Source of the DNA: Bacteroidota bacterium
GTDB taxonomy: Bacteria; Bacteroidota; Ignavibacteria; SZUA-365
Assembly (NCBI GenBank): GCA_014860565.1
Contig: JACZJN010000170.1
Location: 1 to 37,874 of the forward strand
Length of the DNA: 37,874 nucleotides
Reading direction: 5' to 3'
In this document: positions 1-8,000 of the stretch, piece after piece
Numbering within the stretch: position 1 is the stretch's first letter
Layout: every line of letters begins with the position of its first letter
Program-made: the position numbers and the translations under genes
The notes under the pieces: model-generated
Databases searched by the model: none
What the model saw: only the letters and a program-made list of their open reading frames with translations
What the model was told of the DNA's origin: nothing

Positions 1-2
1 TC

Positions 3-413
3 GCGAGCATGGCCGTAGGTCCTGACAATGACATATACTTCATTGAGCTCTGGTTTGCTGGGTTGAATAGGGCTGATGGGCCATATTTTGCGAAGTACAG
101 CCTCCATCCGGTCTCAGTAGAAACGCTGCAGGACAAGGAAGGCTTGCCTACGACCTGTCTTCTCGCGCAGAACTATCCGAATCCCTTCAATCCTTCAACC
201 ACCATCGAATTCAGTATCCCGAGCCGTGGCGACGTGCGGTTAATCGTTGTCGATCACTTGGGACGAGAGATTGCGGTGCTGGCAGATGGCGAGTATCAGG
301 CCGGACCGCACTCGTGCCAGTTTTCCGGCGCAGAACATCCATCTGGGGTGTACATGTATCGTCTCAGTTGGGATGGCAATACCGTGGCGCGTAGGATGGT
401 TCTCTTACGATAG
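3..413 (+). CDS. T9SS cargo protein, 3' end only
   Basis: This is the C-terminal part of a secreted protein; the reading frame is open to the left edge of the window, so the start and the functional domain are missing. The last ~80 residues are a type IX secretion sorting domain: the motif NYPNPFNPSTTIEF, a middle strand VRLIVVDHLGREIAVL, then PSGVYMYRLSW and a basic end RRMVLLR. Such domains direct export across the outer membrane and are usually removed by the PorU sortase. The part before it (about 50 residues) carries no motif I recognise. The next gene is convergent, 58 bases away, and ends in a related sorting domain. The T9SS call is firm; the protein's job is unknown. Confidence 0.85.
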   Translation, partial: ASMAVGPDNDIYFIELWFAGLNRADGPYFAKYSLHPVSVETLQDKEGLPTTCLLAQNYPNPFNPSTTIEFSIPSRGDVRLIVVDHLGREIAVLADGEYQAGPHSCQFSGAEHPSGVYMYRLSWDGNTVARRMVLLR

Positions 414-471
414 AGCGCACCATCGAATTGCGCGCACCACCGCAACCGTCGGTAGATTCGATTTGAACCGT

Positions 472-2580
472 CTACAGCAGCAACACCATCTTTTTCGTCA
501 GTCTTTGCCCGCCGGTGACCATGCTGTAGAAATACACACCAGATGGTAGTCCGGTAGCATCAAACTGTACTTGATGTGGTCCTGCTTCCTGGACGTTGCC
601 ATCGAGCAATTTCCGAACCTCACGGCCGTAGAGATCAGTTACGATGAGTGAGACTCGCCCCGGTTTTTGCAGTGTGTACTGAATGGTCGTTGTGGGATTG
701 AATGGATTGGGGTAGTTCTGGGAGAGATGGGAAAGGGCAGGAACAGTCTTCGGCTCCTCGACCCACGTCACGGCTCCGACAGTGGTGCGGAGGATGGTGC
801 CGTGCCAACCAACCGCAAGGTACGTTGATTCCCTGTTTGATGCTGCGCCACAGAATGGATTGTCAGTCCATACAGTGTCGTCGTTCCAGGTGTTCCCTCC
901 ATCCGTGGTAGAGATTATCTCGAAATCACCAGCCGCGATTCCGCGATTATTATCCAGGAAACAAATGGAAGTGAGCAGCCAGCTATCTTCCGGGCTGGCT
1001 TTGCGTACGAGTGTCCAGTTCGCCCCAGCGTCGGTCGTCCGGTACACCGTACCTGATCCAGCGACGAACGCATGCAGCGAATCCAATTGACAGATAGCAT
1101 CCAACGAGTATTCTCCGTCGACGATGCGTCTGTGCCAGTGAAGGCCTCCATCGACGGTGCTCAGAATCGATCCGTTGCAAACAGCCATTCCGGTATTCGC
1201 ATCAGCGAAGGCTATGCCTCTGATGGCCTCAAATGTGCCCGACAATTGCTCTTTCCAGTGCATACCACCATCAGATGTGTACAGTAGAGTGCCATTGTAA
1301 CCCACCACGTATGCAACGCTTGAATCGATACAGTAAGCCGCGTTCAAGGCTTCCGTCGTGCCGCTTGATTGCTGCTGCCATGTTCGCCCACCGTCAATTG
1401 TCCGAAGGATGTATCCTCGGTCGCCAACAGCTATCGCGATTGAGGAATCCAGGCAATGAACCCCATACAGTTCCTGGTTGATGCCGGTTGAATGTGATGT
1501 CCAATGATCCCCTCCATCGGAGGTTCTCAGAGCCCACGCATCCCAACCGACGGCAATCGCGTGCGTCGTGCTCCCAAACGATACGGATGACAGTCGACCG
1601 TTTCTTCCGAATGAAAGGTCTTCCCAATCCTTGCCTCGGTTTGTCGTACGAAGGATCGAAGAATATCCGGGATTAATTCCAACAATTAAACCGTACTTCG
1701 GATTCGCGAACGAAATCCCTATGAGCGAATTGGTACCTGCCTCTGTGGTGAAAGTTCTTCGAGTCCAGTCCGCCCCGTCGTTATCGCTTTGAAGGATGCA
1801 ACCTTCACTTCCGACCGAAACGGCAGTTCCCGCCTCATCATAAAAAATATCGTACAGGAAGCCATTGAATCCTGTATCCGTCTCCGTCCAGGTGGCTCCT
1901 CCATCGCTTGTTCGTAAAACTGTCCGCCCGACTGCGATGCCCCGGTACTGATCGGCGAAGGCGACACTTCTCAGGTGACGGGTTGTCCCACTTAACTGTC
2001 GATTCCAGTGCTGCCCTCCATCGCTCGTATGCAGTATTATGCCGCTGTCCCCAACCGCGAATCCGTTATGTGAATTAGTGTAGAAAATATGTCGAAGATC
2101 GTTCGTCGTCCCACTGGATTGCAACAGCCATGTTTTTCCGTGATCCTCGGTGCGAAGGATCATCCCTTCTCTACCAACAGCGGAATATGTGACGGAATCA
2201 ATGACACAAATCCCCATGAGGTCATTTGTCGTGCGTTGTGCACGACTCCATGACTTGCCGCCATCAGTAGTAATTCTGATTCCTCCCCACGCGCCGACAC
2301 AAATGCCGCGTTCGGTGTCGTAGAGTGCGACAGAGTAGAAAGGCATTGTCGTTCCACTCGACTGCCGAATCCAGTTACGCCCGCCATCCGTAGTGCGGAG
2401 GATGCTCCCGTAACTGCCGACAGCTACCCCATTCGTCGAATCGATTGCACACACATCAAGGAGAAAATTACCCTGGGGTAATGGATGAACCCATTGCCAG
2501 ACGTTCTGAGCGGTACAGTGAAACTGCGAGAGAATCCCGAGCACGACGATGGTACAAGCGGTCGCCAAGAAGCACTTCAT
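472..2580 (-). CDS. Secreted Ycf48/BNR-repeat propeller with T9SS sorting domain
   Basis: Predicted 702-residue extracellular repeat protein. I place the start at the ATG at 2580 because GGAGGGG lies 2-5 bases upstream on the minus strand and the product begins with a signal peptide (MKCFLATACTIVVLGIL...). A longer frame opens at 2688 but would bury the signal. The body holds about 14 units of ~42 residues, each with a G-I/V-AVG strand followed by an Asp-box-like TxDGGxxW; the last unit is degenerate. Units like this are found in Ycf48-type and BNR/sialidase-like propellers. From about residue 620 the protein has a T9SS sorting domain (NYPNPFNPTTTIQY, PSGVYFYSM, KKMVLLL). Sialidase catalytic residues are not evident, so binding or adhesion is more likely than hydrolysis; this is inference. 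Confidence 0.88.
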   Translation of the reverse strand: MKCFLATACTIVVLGILSQFHCTAQNVWQWVHPLPQGNFLLDVCAIDSTNGVAVGSYGSILRTTDGGRNWIRQSSGTTMPFYSVALYDTERGICVGAWGGIRITTDGGKSWSRAQRTTNDLMGICVIDSVTYSAVGREGMILRTEDHGKTWLLQSSGTTNDLRHIFYTNSHNGFAVGDSGIILHTSDGGQHWNRQLSGTTRHLRSVAFADQYRGIAVGRTVLRTSDGGATWTETDTGFNGFLYDIFYDEAGTAVSVGSEGCILQSDNDGADWTRRTFTTEAGTNSLIGISFANPKYGLIVGINPGYSSILRTTNRGKDWEDLSFGRNGRLSSVSFGSTTHAIAVGWDAWALRTSDGGDHWTSHSTGINQELYGVHCLDSSIAIAVGDRGYILRTIDGGRTWQQQSSGTTEALNAAYCIDSSVAYVVGYNGTLLYTSDGGMHWKEQLSGTFEAIRGIAFADANTGMAVCNGSILSTVDGGLHWHRRIVDGEYSLDAICQLDSLHAFVAGSGTVYRTTDAGANWTLVRKASPEDSWLLTSICFLDNNRGIAAGDFEIISTTDGGNTWNDDTVWTDNPFCGAASNRESTYLAVGWHGTILRTTVGAVTWVEEPKTVPALSHLSQNYPNPFNPTTTIQYTLQKPGRVSLIVTDLYGREVRKLLDGNVQEAGPHQVQFDATGLPSGVYFYSMVTGGQRLTKKMVLLL

Positions 2581-2947
2581 AGCCCCTCCACTGTGTTGAT
2601 AATAGTGCCAAGACACAATGCTGATCCATCGGTTACAAAACTGCACGGGCTGAAAGTCGCCGGCTTCGTCGGCTGGGGATTCATGCAATGGTCATTGTGA
2701 AGTAATCCTGCGACACCGACGCTGCGTCTGCAAAGTCGCTTCTGTCGGTTCCTGAGTTGGCGTCGCGTCCGTTGTGCCACTGCGCAAGCCACACTATATT
2801 GAAGCTCCCTACAGCCCTGCTCATGCAACGAAATGATCTGCTCGCGGGTCGTTCTGCAGCGCGGTGCGCAGGCGATTTTTCTCTAGAGTGGTGAGAGCAG
2901 GTAGCCGCCCTCGTAACACATAGCCAATAAAGAACTTACAGAACCCC
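2581..2947. other. Divergent intergenic region, 367 bases, no gene seen
   Basis: This stretch separates the minus-strand propeller gene from the plus-strand glycosyltransferase. The short open frames in it lack a ribosome-binding site and resemble nothing I know. It holds one reasonable plus-strand promoter (2772-2800). On the minus strand a TATTAT lies shortly before the propeller start, but I see no matching -35 box. Only a trivial short palindrome (CTCTAGAG) was noticed. Confidence 0.6.
2772..2800 (+). promoter_or_regulatory. Candidate sigma70-like promoter for the glycosyltransferase
   Basis: TTGTGC at 2772-2777 and TATATT at 2795-2800 are separated by exactly 17 bases. This would give a leader of about 140 bases before the ATG at 2948. 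The -10 box is the same hexamer as in the candidate promoter of the toxin-antitoxin pair. Prediction by eye only. Confidence 0.4.
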
Positions 2948-4159
2948 ATGCATATTCTCGACATCTGCCAGTACTTTCCGCCGGAGATGGGCGCTCCCGC
3001 GGCGCGGGCGTATGAGTTCAGCCGGCGATGGGTGGCGGCGGGACACCGCGTGACGGTGCTCTGCGGGGTACCGAACCATCCGACAGGGAAGGTGTATCCG
3101 GGCTACCGGCGTCAGTGGCAGCGAAAGGAGAAGGTTGACGGGATCGACGTGCATCGCATGTGGGTGTATGTGACGCCGAATTCCGGCATGCTGCGGCGCA
3201 GCGTGAATTATCTCTCCTTCGGATTGACGGCGGTGCTCGGGAGTATCGGAGTACGGGATGTGGATATCTGTATCGCCAGCACGCCGCAGTTTTTCGCCGG
3301 ACTCGCCGGCACGATCGTCCGCCGCCTCAAGCGCGTGCCGCTGTGCCTGGAAGTCCGCGACCTCTGGCCGGATTCGCTCGCGGCGGTGGAGGTCGGCGCG
3401 GGAGGCATGGTCATGCGCCTGCTTCGCGCGATCGAACGCTTCATGTACCGCAGCGCGAATGGCATTGTCATCGTCAGTCCCGCCTTCCGCGCGCATATCG
3501 AAGCGACCGGGATTCCGGGTGAACGCATCGGCGTCGTTCCCAACGGACTCAGTACTGCGCTTTTCCATGCGCGAGATGGGGAACGGCGGCACTTCGCGCA
3601 GTGGAAGGACCGCTTCCTCGTCGGGTATGTCGGAACGCACGGCATGGCACACGGACTCGAAACCGCGCTCAAAGCGGCGCGCATGCTCGAGACAGAGAAC
3701 ATGCACTTCGTGTTCGTAGGCGAAGGAGCGCGAAAGGAAGAACTCAAGCGCCTGGCCACCGCACAATCGAACGTCACCTTCCTCGACAGGCAGCCGCGCG
3801 AGATCATCGCGGAAATGCTCGCCGAACTCGACGTCGCCATGGTGCTGCTGCGCGATACGCCGCTGTTCCGCACGGTCATTCCCTCGAAGATGTTCGAGAT
3901 CATGGGTTCGGGCGTGCCGATGGTGCTGGGTGTCGATGGCCAGGCGCGGACGATTCTCGAAGAGGCGGACGCCGGCATCGCGATTCCGCCGGGGAAAGCC
4001 GAAGCACTCGCCGCGGCTCTCCGGCAACTCGCGGCGGATCCGGCCCTGCGCCGAAGGTACGGGGGAAATGCCTCACATTATGTGCGTGAGAATTACGATC
4101 TTGATGCGCTTGCCCGAAGTTATCTGGCCGTCTTGCAGGATACCTGCGCGACTTCGTGA
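2948..4159 (+). CDS. Glycosyltransferase family 4, WbuB-like
   Basis: A 403-residue GT-B fold glycosyltransferase of the kind that builds surface polysaccharide or O-antigen by moving a sugar from a nucleotide donor. The N-terminal acceptor domain starts HILDICQYFPPEMGAPAAR and contains GHRVTVLCGVPNHPTG, both typical of WbuB/WcaI-like enzymes. LEVRDLWPDS lies near residue 137. The C-terminal donor domain has VGYVGTHGMAHGL, VFVGEG and the SKMFEIMGSGVPMVLG stretch that carries the donor-binding Glu. Length fits the family. No clear Shine-Dalgarno precedes the ATG. The last ~35 codons are repeated in diverged form at 4951-5055, beyond a toxin-antitoxin pair. No other polysaccharide genes lie nearby, so the glycan made is unknown. 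Confidence 0.9.
   Translation: MHILDICQYFPPEMGAPAARAYEFSRRWVAAGHRVTVLCGVPNHPTGKVYPGYRRQWQRKEKVDGIDVHRMWVYVTPNSGMLRRSVNYLSFGLTAVLGSIGVRDVDICIASTPQFFAGLAGTIVRRLKRVPLCLEVRDLWPDSLAAVEVGAGGMVMRLLRAIERFMYRSANGIVIVSPAFRAHIEATGIPGERIGVVPNGLSTALFHARDGERRHFAQWKDRFLVGYVGTHGMAHGLETALKAARMLETENMHFVFVGEGARKEELKRLATAQSNVTFLDRQPREIIAEMLAELDVAMVLLRDTPLFRTVIPSKMFEIMGSGVPMVLGVDGQARTILEEADAGIAIPPGKAEALAAALRQLAADPALRRRYGGNASHYVRENYDLDALARSYLAVLQDTCATS
4043..4147 (+). repeat. Direct repeat, copy 1 (3' end of glycosyltransferase gene)
   Basis: These 35 codons align without gaps to 4951-5055. By hand count 76 of 105 bases and 25 of 35 residues are identical. Conserved blocks include the codons for RRRYGGNAS and NYDLD. 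The two copies are about 0.9 kb apart and bracket the antitoxin and toxin genes. Confidence 0.85.
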
Positions 4160-4238
4160 TACGGTATTTCTTTTGTCCCTTTCTTACCGCGCAACCGAAC
4201 AATCGCGGGGGAATACGGCTTTCCACGGCGACGCTGAT

Positions 4239-4267
4239 TTGCTTTCAAGGCGTGAGGTCCCTATATT
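4239..4267 (+). promoter_or_regulatory. Candidate promoter of the toxin-antitoxin pair
   Basis: TTGCTT (4239-4244) and TATATT (4262-4267) have a 17-base spacer. Transcription would start about 40 bases before the antitoxin ATG. RHH antitoxins usually repress their own promoter; I did not find a convincing palindromic operator here. Confidence 0.5.
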
Positions 4268-4314
4268 GGGTCGTAAAACAGGGCCTTGTTACGAAGTCCA
4301 AACCCGAAGGATAC

Positions 4315-4548
4315 ATGATTCAGGCAAAATTCAGTATCAATGAAGCACATCTCCTGGTGCTTGAAGAGTGCAAAAAATACGGATTCAAGGATAAAAGTGC
4401 CCTGGTCCGCGCAGCGATCGACCTTCTGTCCACGCAGTTCGAACAACAGCGTTTGCAGGAATCCGCAGCGCTCTATGCGGAGATTTACGAGCAGGACGAA
4501 GAGACCAGGGAGTGGACGGATGACGCTTTGACAGCGTGGCCGCAATGA
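4315..4548 (+). CDS. Ribbon-helix-helix antitoxin
   Basis: A 77-residue protein that should bind DNA as a dimer and neutralise the toxin encoded next to it. The start at 4315 (MIQAKFSINE) has AAGGA just upstream and fits the RHH fold: an N-terminal beta strand (QAKFSI), then helices around LLVLEECKKYG and DKSALVRAAIDLLS. A longer frame from 4156 is open, but its extra residues look like translated leader and lie upstream of the predicted promoter. The acidic C-terminal tail (EIYEQDEETREWTDD) is the expected toxin-wrapping segment. The stop codon overlaps the toxin's ATG in an ATGA, implying translational coupling. It matches MazE-type partners that use an RHH fold instead of AbrB. Confidence 0.85.
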   Translation: MIQAKFSINEAHLLVLEECKKYGFKDKSALVRAAIDLLSTQFEQQRLQESAALYAEIYEQDEETREWTDDALTAWPQ

Positions 4549-4898
4549 ATGGCCTGAAGCGTGGTATGGTCATCGACATCGATCTGGAACCTGTCAGGGG
4601 ATCGGAAACCGGGAAAATCCGTCCCTGCGTGATCGTAACCAACGACACGTACAACGAACGTCTGCCTGTCGTCCAGGTCGTTCCGATCACAGGGTGGACG
4701 GAAAAAAAATCCGCCATCGTCACGAACGTGGTTATCGATCCGACGGAGGAAAACGGACTGACGAAAAAATCGGTGGCGGATTGCCTGCAGACGCGTCCCA
4801 TTGACCATCGTCCGCGACTGGTCCGCATCCGCGGCTCGCTGGACTCGGAGACCATGGAGGAAATCGACCATGCCCTCAAAACAGTATTCGGTCTGTAG
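4545..4898 (+). CDS. mazF: MazF/PemK-family endoribonuclease toxin
   Basis: A 117-residue toxin of the MazF/PemK family, which cleaves mRNA at short sequences and stops growth when free of its antitoxin. The N-terminus shows the family's pattern: LKRGMVIDIDLEPVRGSETG, then KIRPCVIVTND, with the conserved Arg of the RP strand. The middle segment VVQVVPITGW and the C-terminal IRGSLDSETMEEIDHALK also fit. I prefer the ATG at 4545, which overlaps the antitoxin stop as ATGA, over an in-frame GTG nine bases upstream. It appears intact. The gene is immediately followed by a glycosyltransferase remnant, so the pair looks inserted into an older gene order. The cleavage specificity cannot be read from the sequence. 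Confidence 0.92.
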   Translation: MNGLKRGMVIDIDLEPVRGSETGKIRPCVIVTNDTYNERLPVVQVVPITGWTEKKSAIVTNVVIDPTEENGLTKKSVADCLQTRPIDHRPRLVRIRGSLDSETMEEIDHALKTVFGL

Positions 4899-5058
4899 TG
4901 CGGCAGGCGTTCCGGAGGGAGACATCCGCTTCATGCCACTAACGGACGCGGTCCTTCGCCGAAGGTACGGTGGAAATGCATCGGAATATGTGCGCGCGAA
5001 TTACGATCTTGACGTTTTAGACCGAAATTACCTCGACGCTCTCCAACACGTATGCTGA
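4899..5058 (+). pseudogene. 3' remnant of a second glycosyltransferase gene
   Basis: The frame ending at 5058 encodes a tail VLRRRYGGNASEYV...NYDLDVLDRNYLDALQHVC that is a diverged copy of the C-terminus of the intact glycosyltransferase at 2948-4159. The gapless match is 4951-5055; weaker similarity (AAGVPEGD compared with AGIAIPPGK) may run back to just after the toxin stop at 4898. Nothing of the catalytic domains remains. An ATG at 4933 could start a 41-residue peptide, with a GGAGGG too far upstream, so I do not treat it as a gene. Its stop overlaps the start of the C25 peptidase gene by 7 bases, suggesting that a complete glycosyltransferase gene once ran directly into that gene. Confidence 0.8.
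4951..5055 (+). repeat. Direct repeat, copy 2 (glycosyltransferase remnant)
   Basis: Partner of 4043-4147, same orientation and codon-for-codon alignable. About 72 percent of bases and 71 percent of residues match by hand count, so the copies diverged long ago and do not stem from a fresh duplication. Confidence 0.85.
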
Positions 5059-8000
5059 AATCAACGCTGACCGTTTTTTTCGTATGTATTCTCTTCTCTG
5101 CCACCGCGTTCTCCCAGCGCGATGCGGCGGAACCGCTGCGCGTCGAGCAGCTCGCGCCGGATCACTGGCGCGTGACGGTCGCGAACATGGAACCGCGGCT
5201 TCTGACAATGCCGGGGGAACCGCCATTCGGAAAGGTGCTCATCCCGGGCTATGAGACGCGCATCGTCGCCGGACTGCCGGCCCTTCCTCTGCGGGCGCTG
5301 GAATTCGATCTGCCGGAGGACGGCACGCTGACCCTCACCATCAGCGGACTGCGTGAGGAAAAGGTAACCGCGGATCTTGCGCCGTTCGGCGGAATCACGA
5401 CAGAGGAAAAACGGACAACATTCGCGGAGATCCTTCCCGCCACCGTGCGTGAGGGACGCCGCATCGGCGGCCTCCGCATTCAGCCCGCCCGCTACGATGC
5501 GCGGACGAGAACGCTGACATGGCTGCGCGGCGGTGTCATCGATATTCGCGTCGCCGCCGCTCCCTCCGGGAATCGCTCCCTTGCACATCGTTCGGGAGCG
5601 AATGCGCCGGGATCCGCCAGCGAAGCGGGAGCTCCCGCCGCACTTGCTGCGCCTGCGGCGAAAGCCGGCGATGCGCTGCTGCGCATCGGCACGATGAAGG
5701 AAGGCATCTGCCGCATCACCTATGACGATTTCCTGGCGGCGGGATTCAATCCCACCGGAGTGGACCCGGCGCTTTTCCGACTCACGCTGATGGGCGAGGA
5801 AATTCCCCTCGAGCTGAGCGGGACCTCCGACGGCAGTTTCGATGCCGGCGATGCGATGCTGTTTTTCGCTCCGCGGAAAGCGGGGGAAAACGGCGAGTAT
5901 CTCGACGTATGGACTGACGAACAGGTTTTCCTGCTCGGATGGAACGGTGCGCCCGGCCTGCGCTGGCACGCGAAGGACGTCGCACCGACGTCTCACCCCT
6001 CCGCCGTCACGATGGATGCCTTTCCCATGCGCGTGCATCTCGAAGAGGATCACGAATATCATCGCGGTGATTTCGAATTAAACGATATGCTCATCACAAA
6101 GCAGGTCGAAGGGGAGACGTGGATCTGGGGCTACCTGCTCAAGCGCGACGGCACGCAGAAAAAGGACAGCATCCGCGCACGGTTTGACGCATCTTCCCCG
6201 GCCGCTCGCAAAGGACTTCTGCGCATCCGCGCACGCGGGGCGTCGCGTGACACGAGCCTTCTCCGCGCCGCCATCAATGGCGTGACGATCGGGGAACAGC
6301 GCATCGGTACGTATCAGACCGTCACGGCCGAATGGACGATCCCGGCGGGACTCCTTCTGCCCGCGGGCAACGAATTGCTGATTACCAACGTCGGACTGGT
6401 CGTCTGTCCGCCCGAAAATCCTGCCTGCAGCATCGAACGGTTCTACGTCGACTGGGCGGAACTGCAGTACGCCACCGCGTTCGCATCCGCATCCACTCCT
6501 TTGCACATCGACGCCTCGGCTCGCTACGCGGGGAACACGCCCCCGGCGGACTTCCTCTTCAGCATCCCCGATGCGGGCGGCGCGGTGAAGGGGTACGATA
6601 TCGCCATGGGAAGCCGCTTCGAGAACATCGACCGCAGCGGTGGCGCGGCGCGGATGGCTCTCGACAGCAGCGGACGCTATTTCCTCTACTCGGAAAATGA
6701 CATCTTCTCTCCCGCGTCGGTCAGCAGGATCACGATCCCTGAATATATCAGCGGCACGACGCAGGCGGATTACCTTCTTGTGACACACCGCGATTTCCTC
6801 GCACAGGCGCAGAGGCTGGCGGACTACCGTCGGCAGCATGACGGGTATTCCACACTCATCGCGGATGTGGACGATATCTACAACGCCTACAACTTCGGCC
6901 GGAAATCGCCTGCGGCGATACGCGCGTTCGTCAAGGATGCGTGGGAACGCTGGCCCGCCCCGCGGCCCCGCTTTCTGCTGCTGCTCGGCGACGCCAGTTG
7001 GGATGCGCGGCAGAAGAAGGAATCCTCGACCAAGGTCGACTACGTGCCCGCCTACGGTAATCCCGTCAGCGACAATTACTATGTAAACTTTGCCGAGCAG
7101 TCGCTGGACGCGTCACCCTCGCTCGCCGTGGGACGCATTCCCGCCGAGACCGGCGCACAGGCCGATGCCGTAATCGATAAAATCATCGCCTATGAAAGCG
7201 CTCCGTCGCAGCCGTGGGACGACCGCATCCTTTTCTCCGTCGGCGGCGAGAACAGCTTCGAGCAGGATTTCCAGCTCTGGCCCATCGTGGACGCATTGAT
7301 TTACAACTGGGTGGAGCCCTACTGTCTCGAATCGCATGTCATCATCAAGAAAACGCTCGACTTCGTGAGCTATGACGATCTTGACACGCTCATACATGAA
7401 GTGAACGAGGGGGTCTCGTGGTTTTTCTTCGTCGGACACGGCGGTACGCGCGTGATCGACGTCGGCGTGGAACGCCCCGACATCTTCGACAACGTGGATA
7501 AGTATATCTTTTTTGTCACGATGTCATGCAACACCGCGCATTTCGCCGAGCCGTTCGAAACCGGTTTGAACGAACGCTTTGTGATGTCGCCGCGGAATGG
7601 CGCCATCGCCGCGCTGGGTACGTCGGGACTGGGCCTGATCGACGTCGACTACCGGCTCAGCCGAGCCATGTTCCGCGCGATGGTCGACAGCGGGGTGCGC
7701 AATTACGGGGAAATGGTCGCCTTCGGGAAACGCGAGCTGGTGCGTTCCTACGGCATCGGAGATCAGAATTCCATCAACACGGTGAATCAGGTGACGCTGC
7801 TGGGCGATCCCGCGACACACATCCCGCTCGCCAATGGGCCGGAACTGGCCGTGCGAAGCGGGGATCTGCGGACCGAACCCGAAATACTCGTCGAGCAGAC
7901 GAATGCCGTCATCCGCACGCGGCTGCACAACGACGGACTCTGCATGGGCGACACCGTCGACGTGCTGCTGACCGTGACGAGCGGCGGCGAAGAAATGTAT

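Noticed and set aside
4156..4314. An N-terminal extension of the antitoxin
   Set aside because: The extra residues match nothing, lie upstream of and across the predicted promoter, and the RHH fold with a ribosome-binding site begins at 4315.
4933..5058. A 41-residue small protein gene before the C25 peptidase
   Set aside because: The sequence is the tail of a glycosyltransferase and the possible Shine-Dalgarno is too far from the ATG; I treat it as a remnant.
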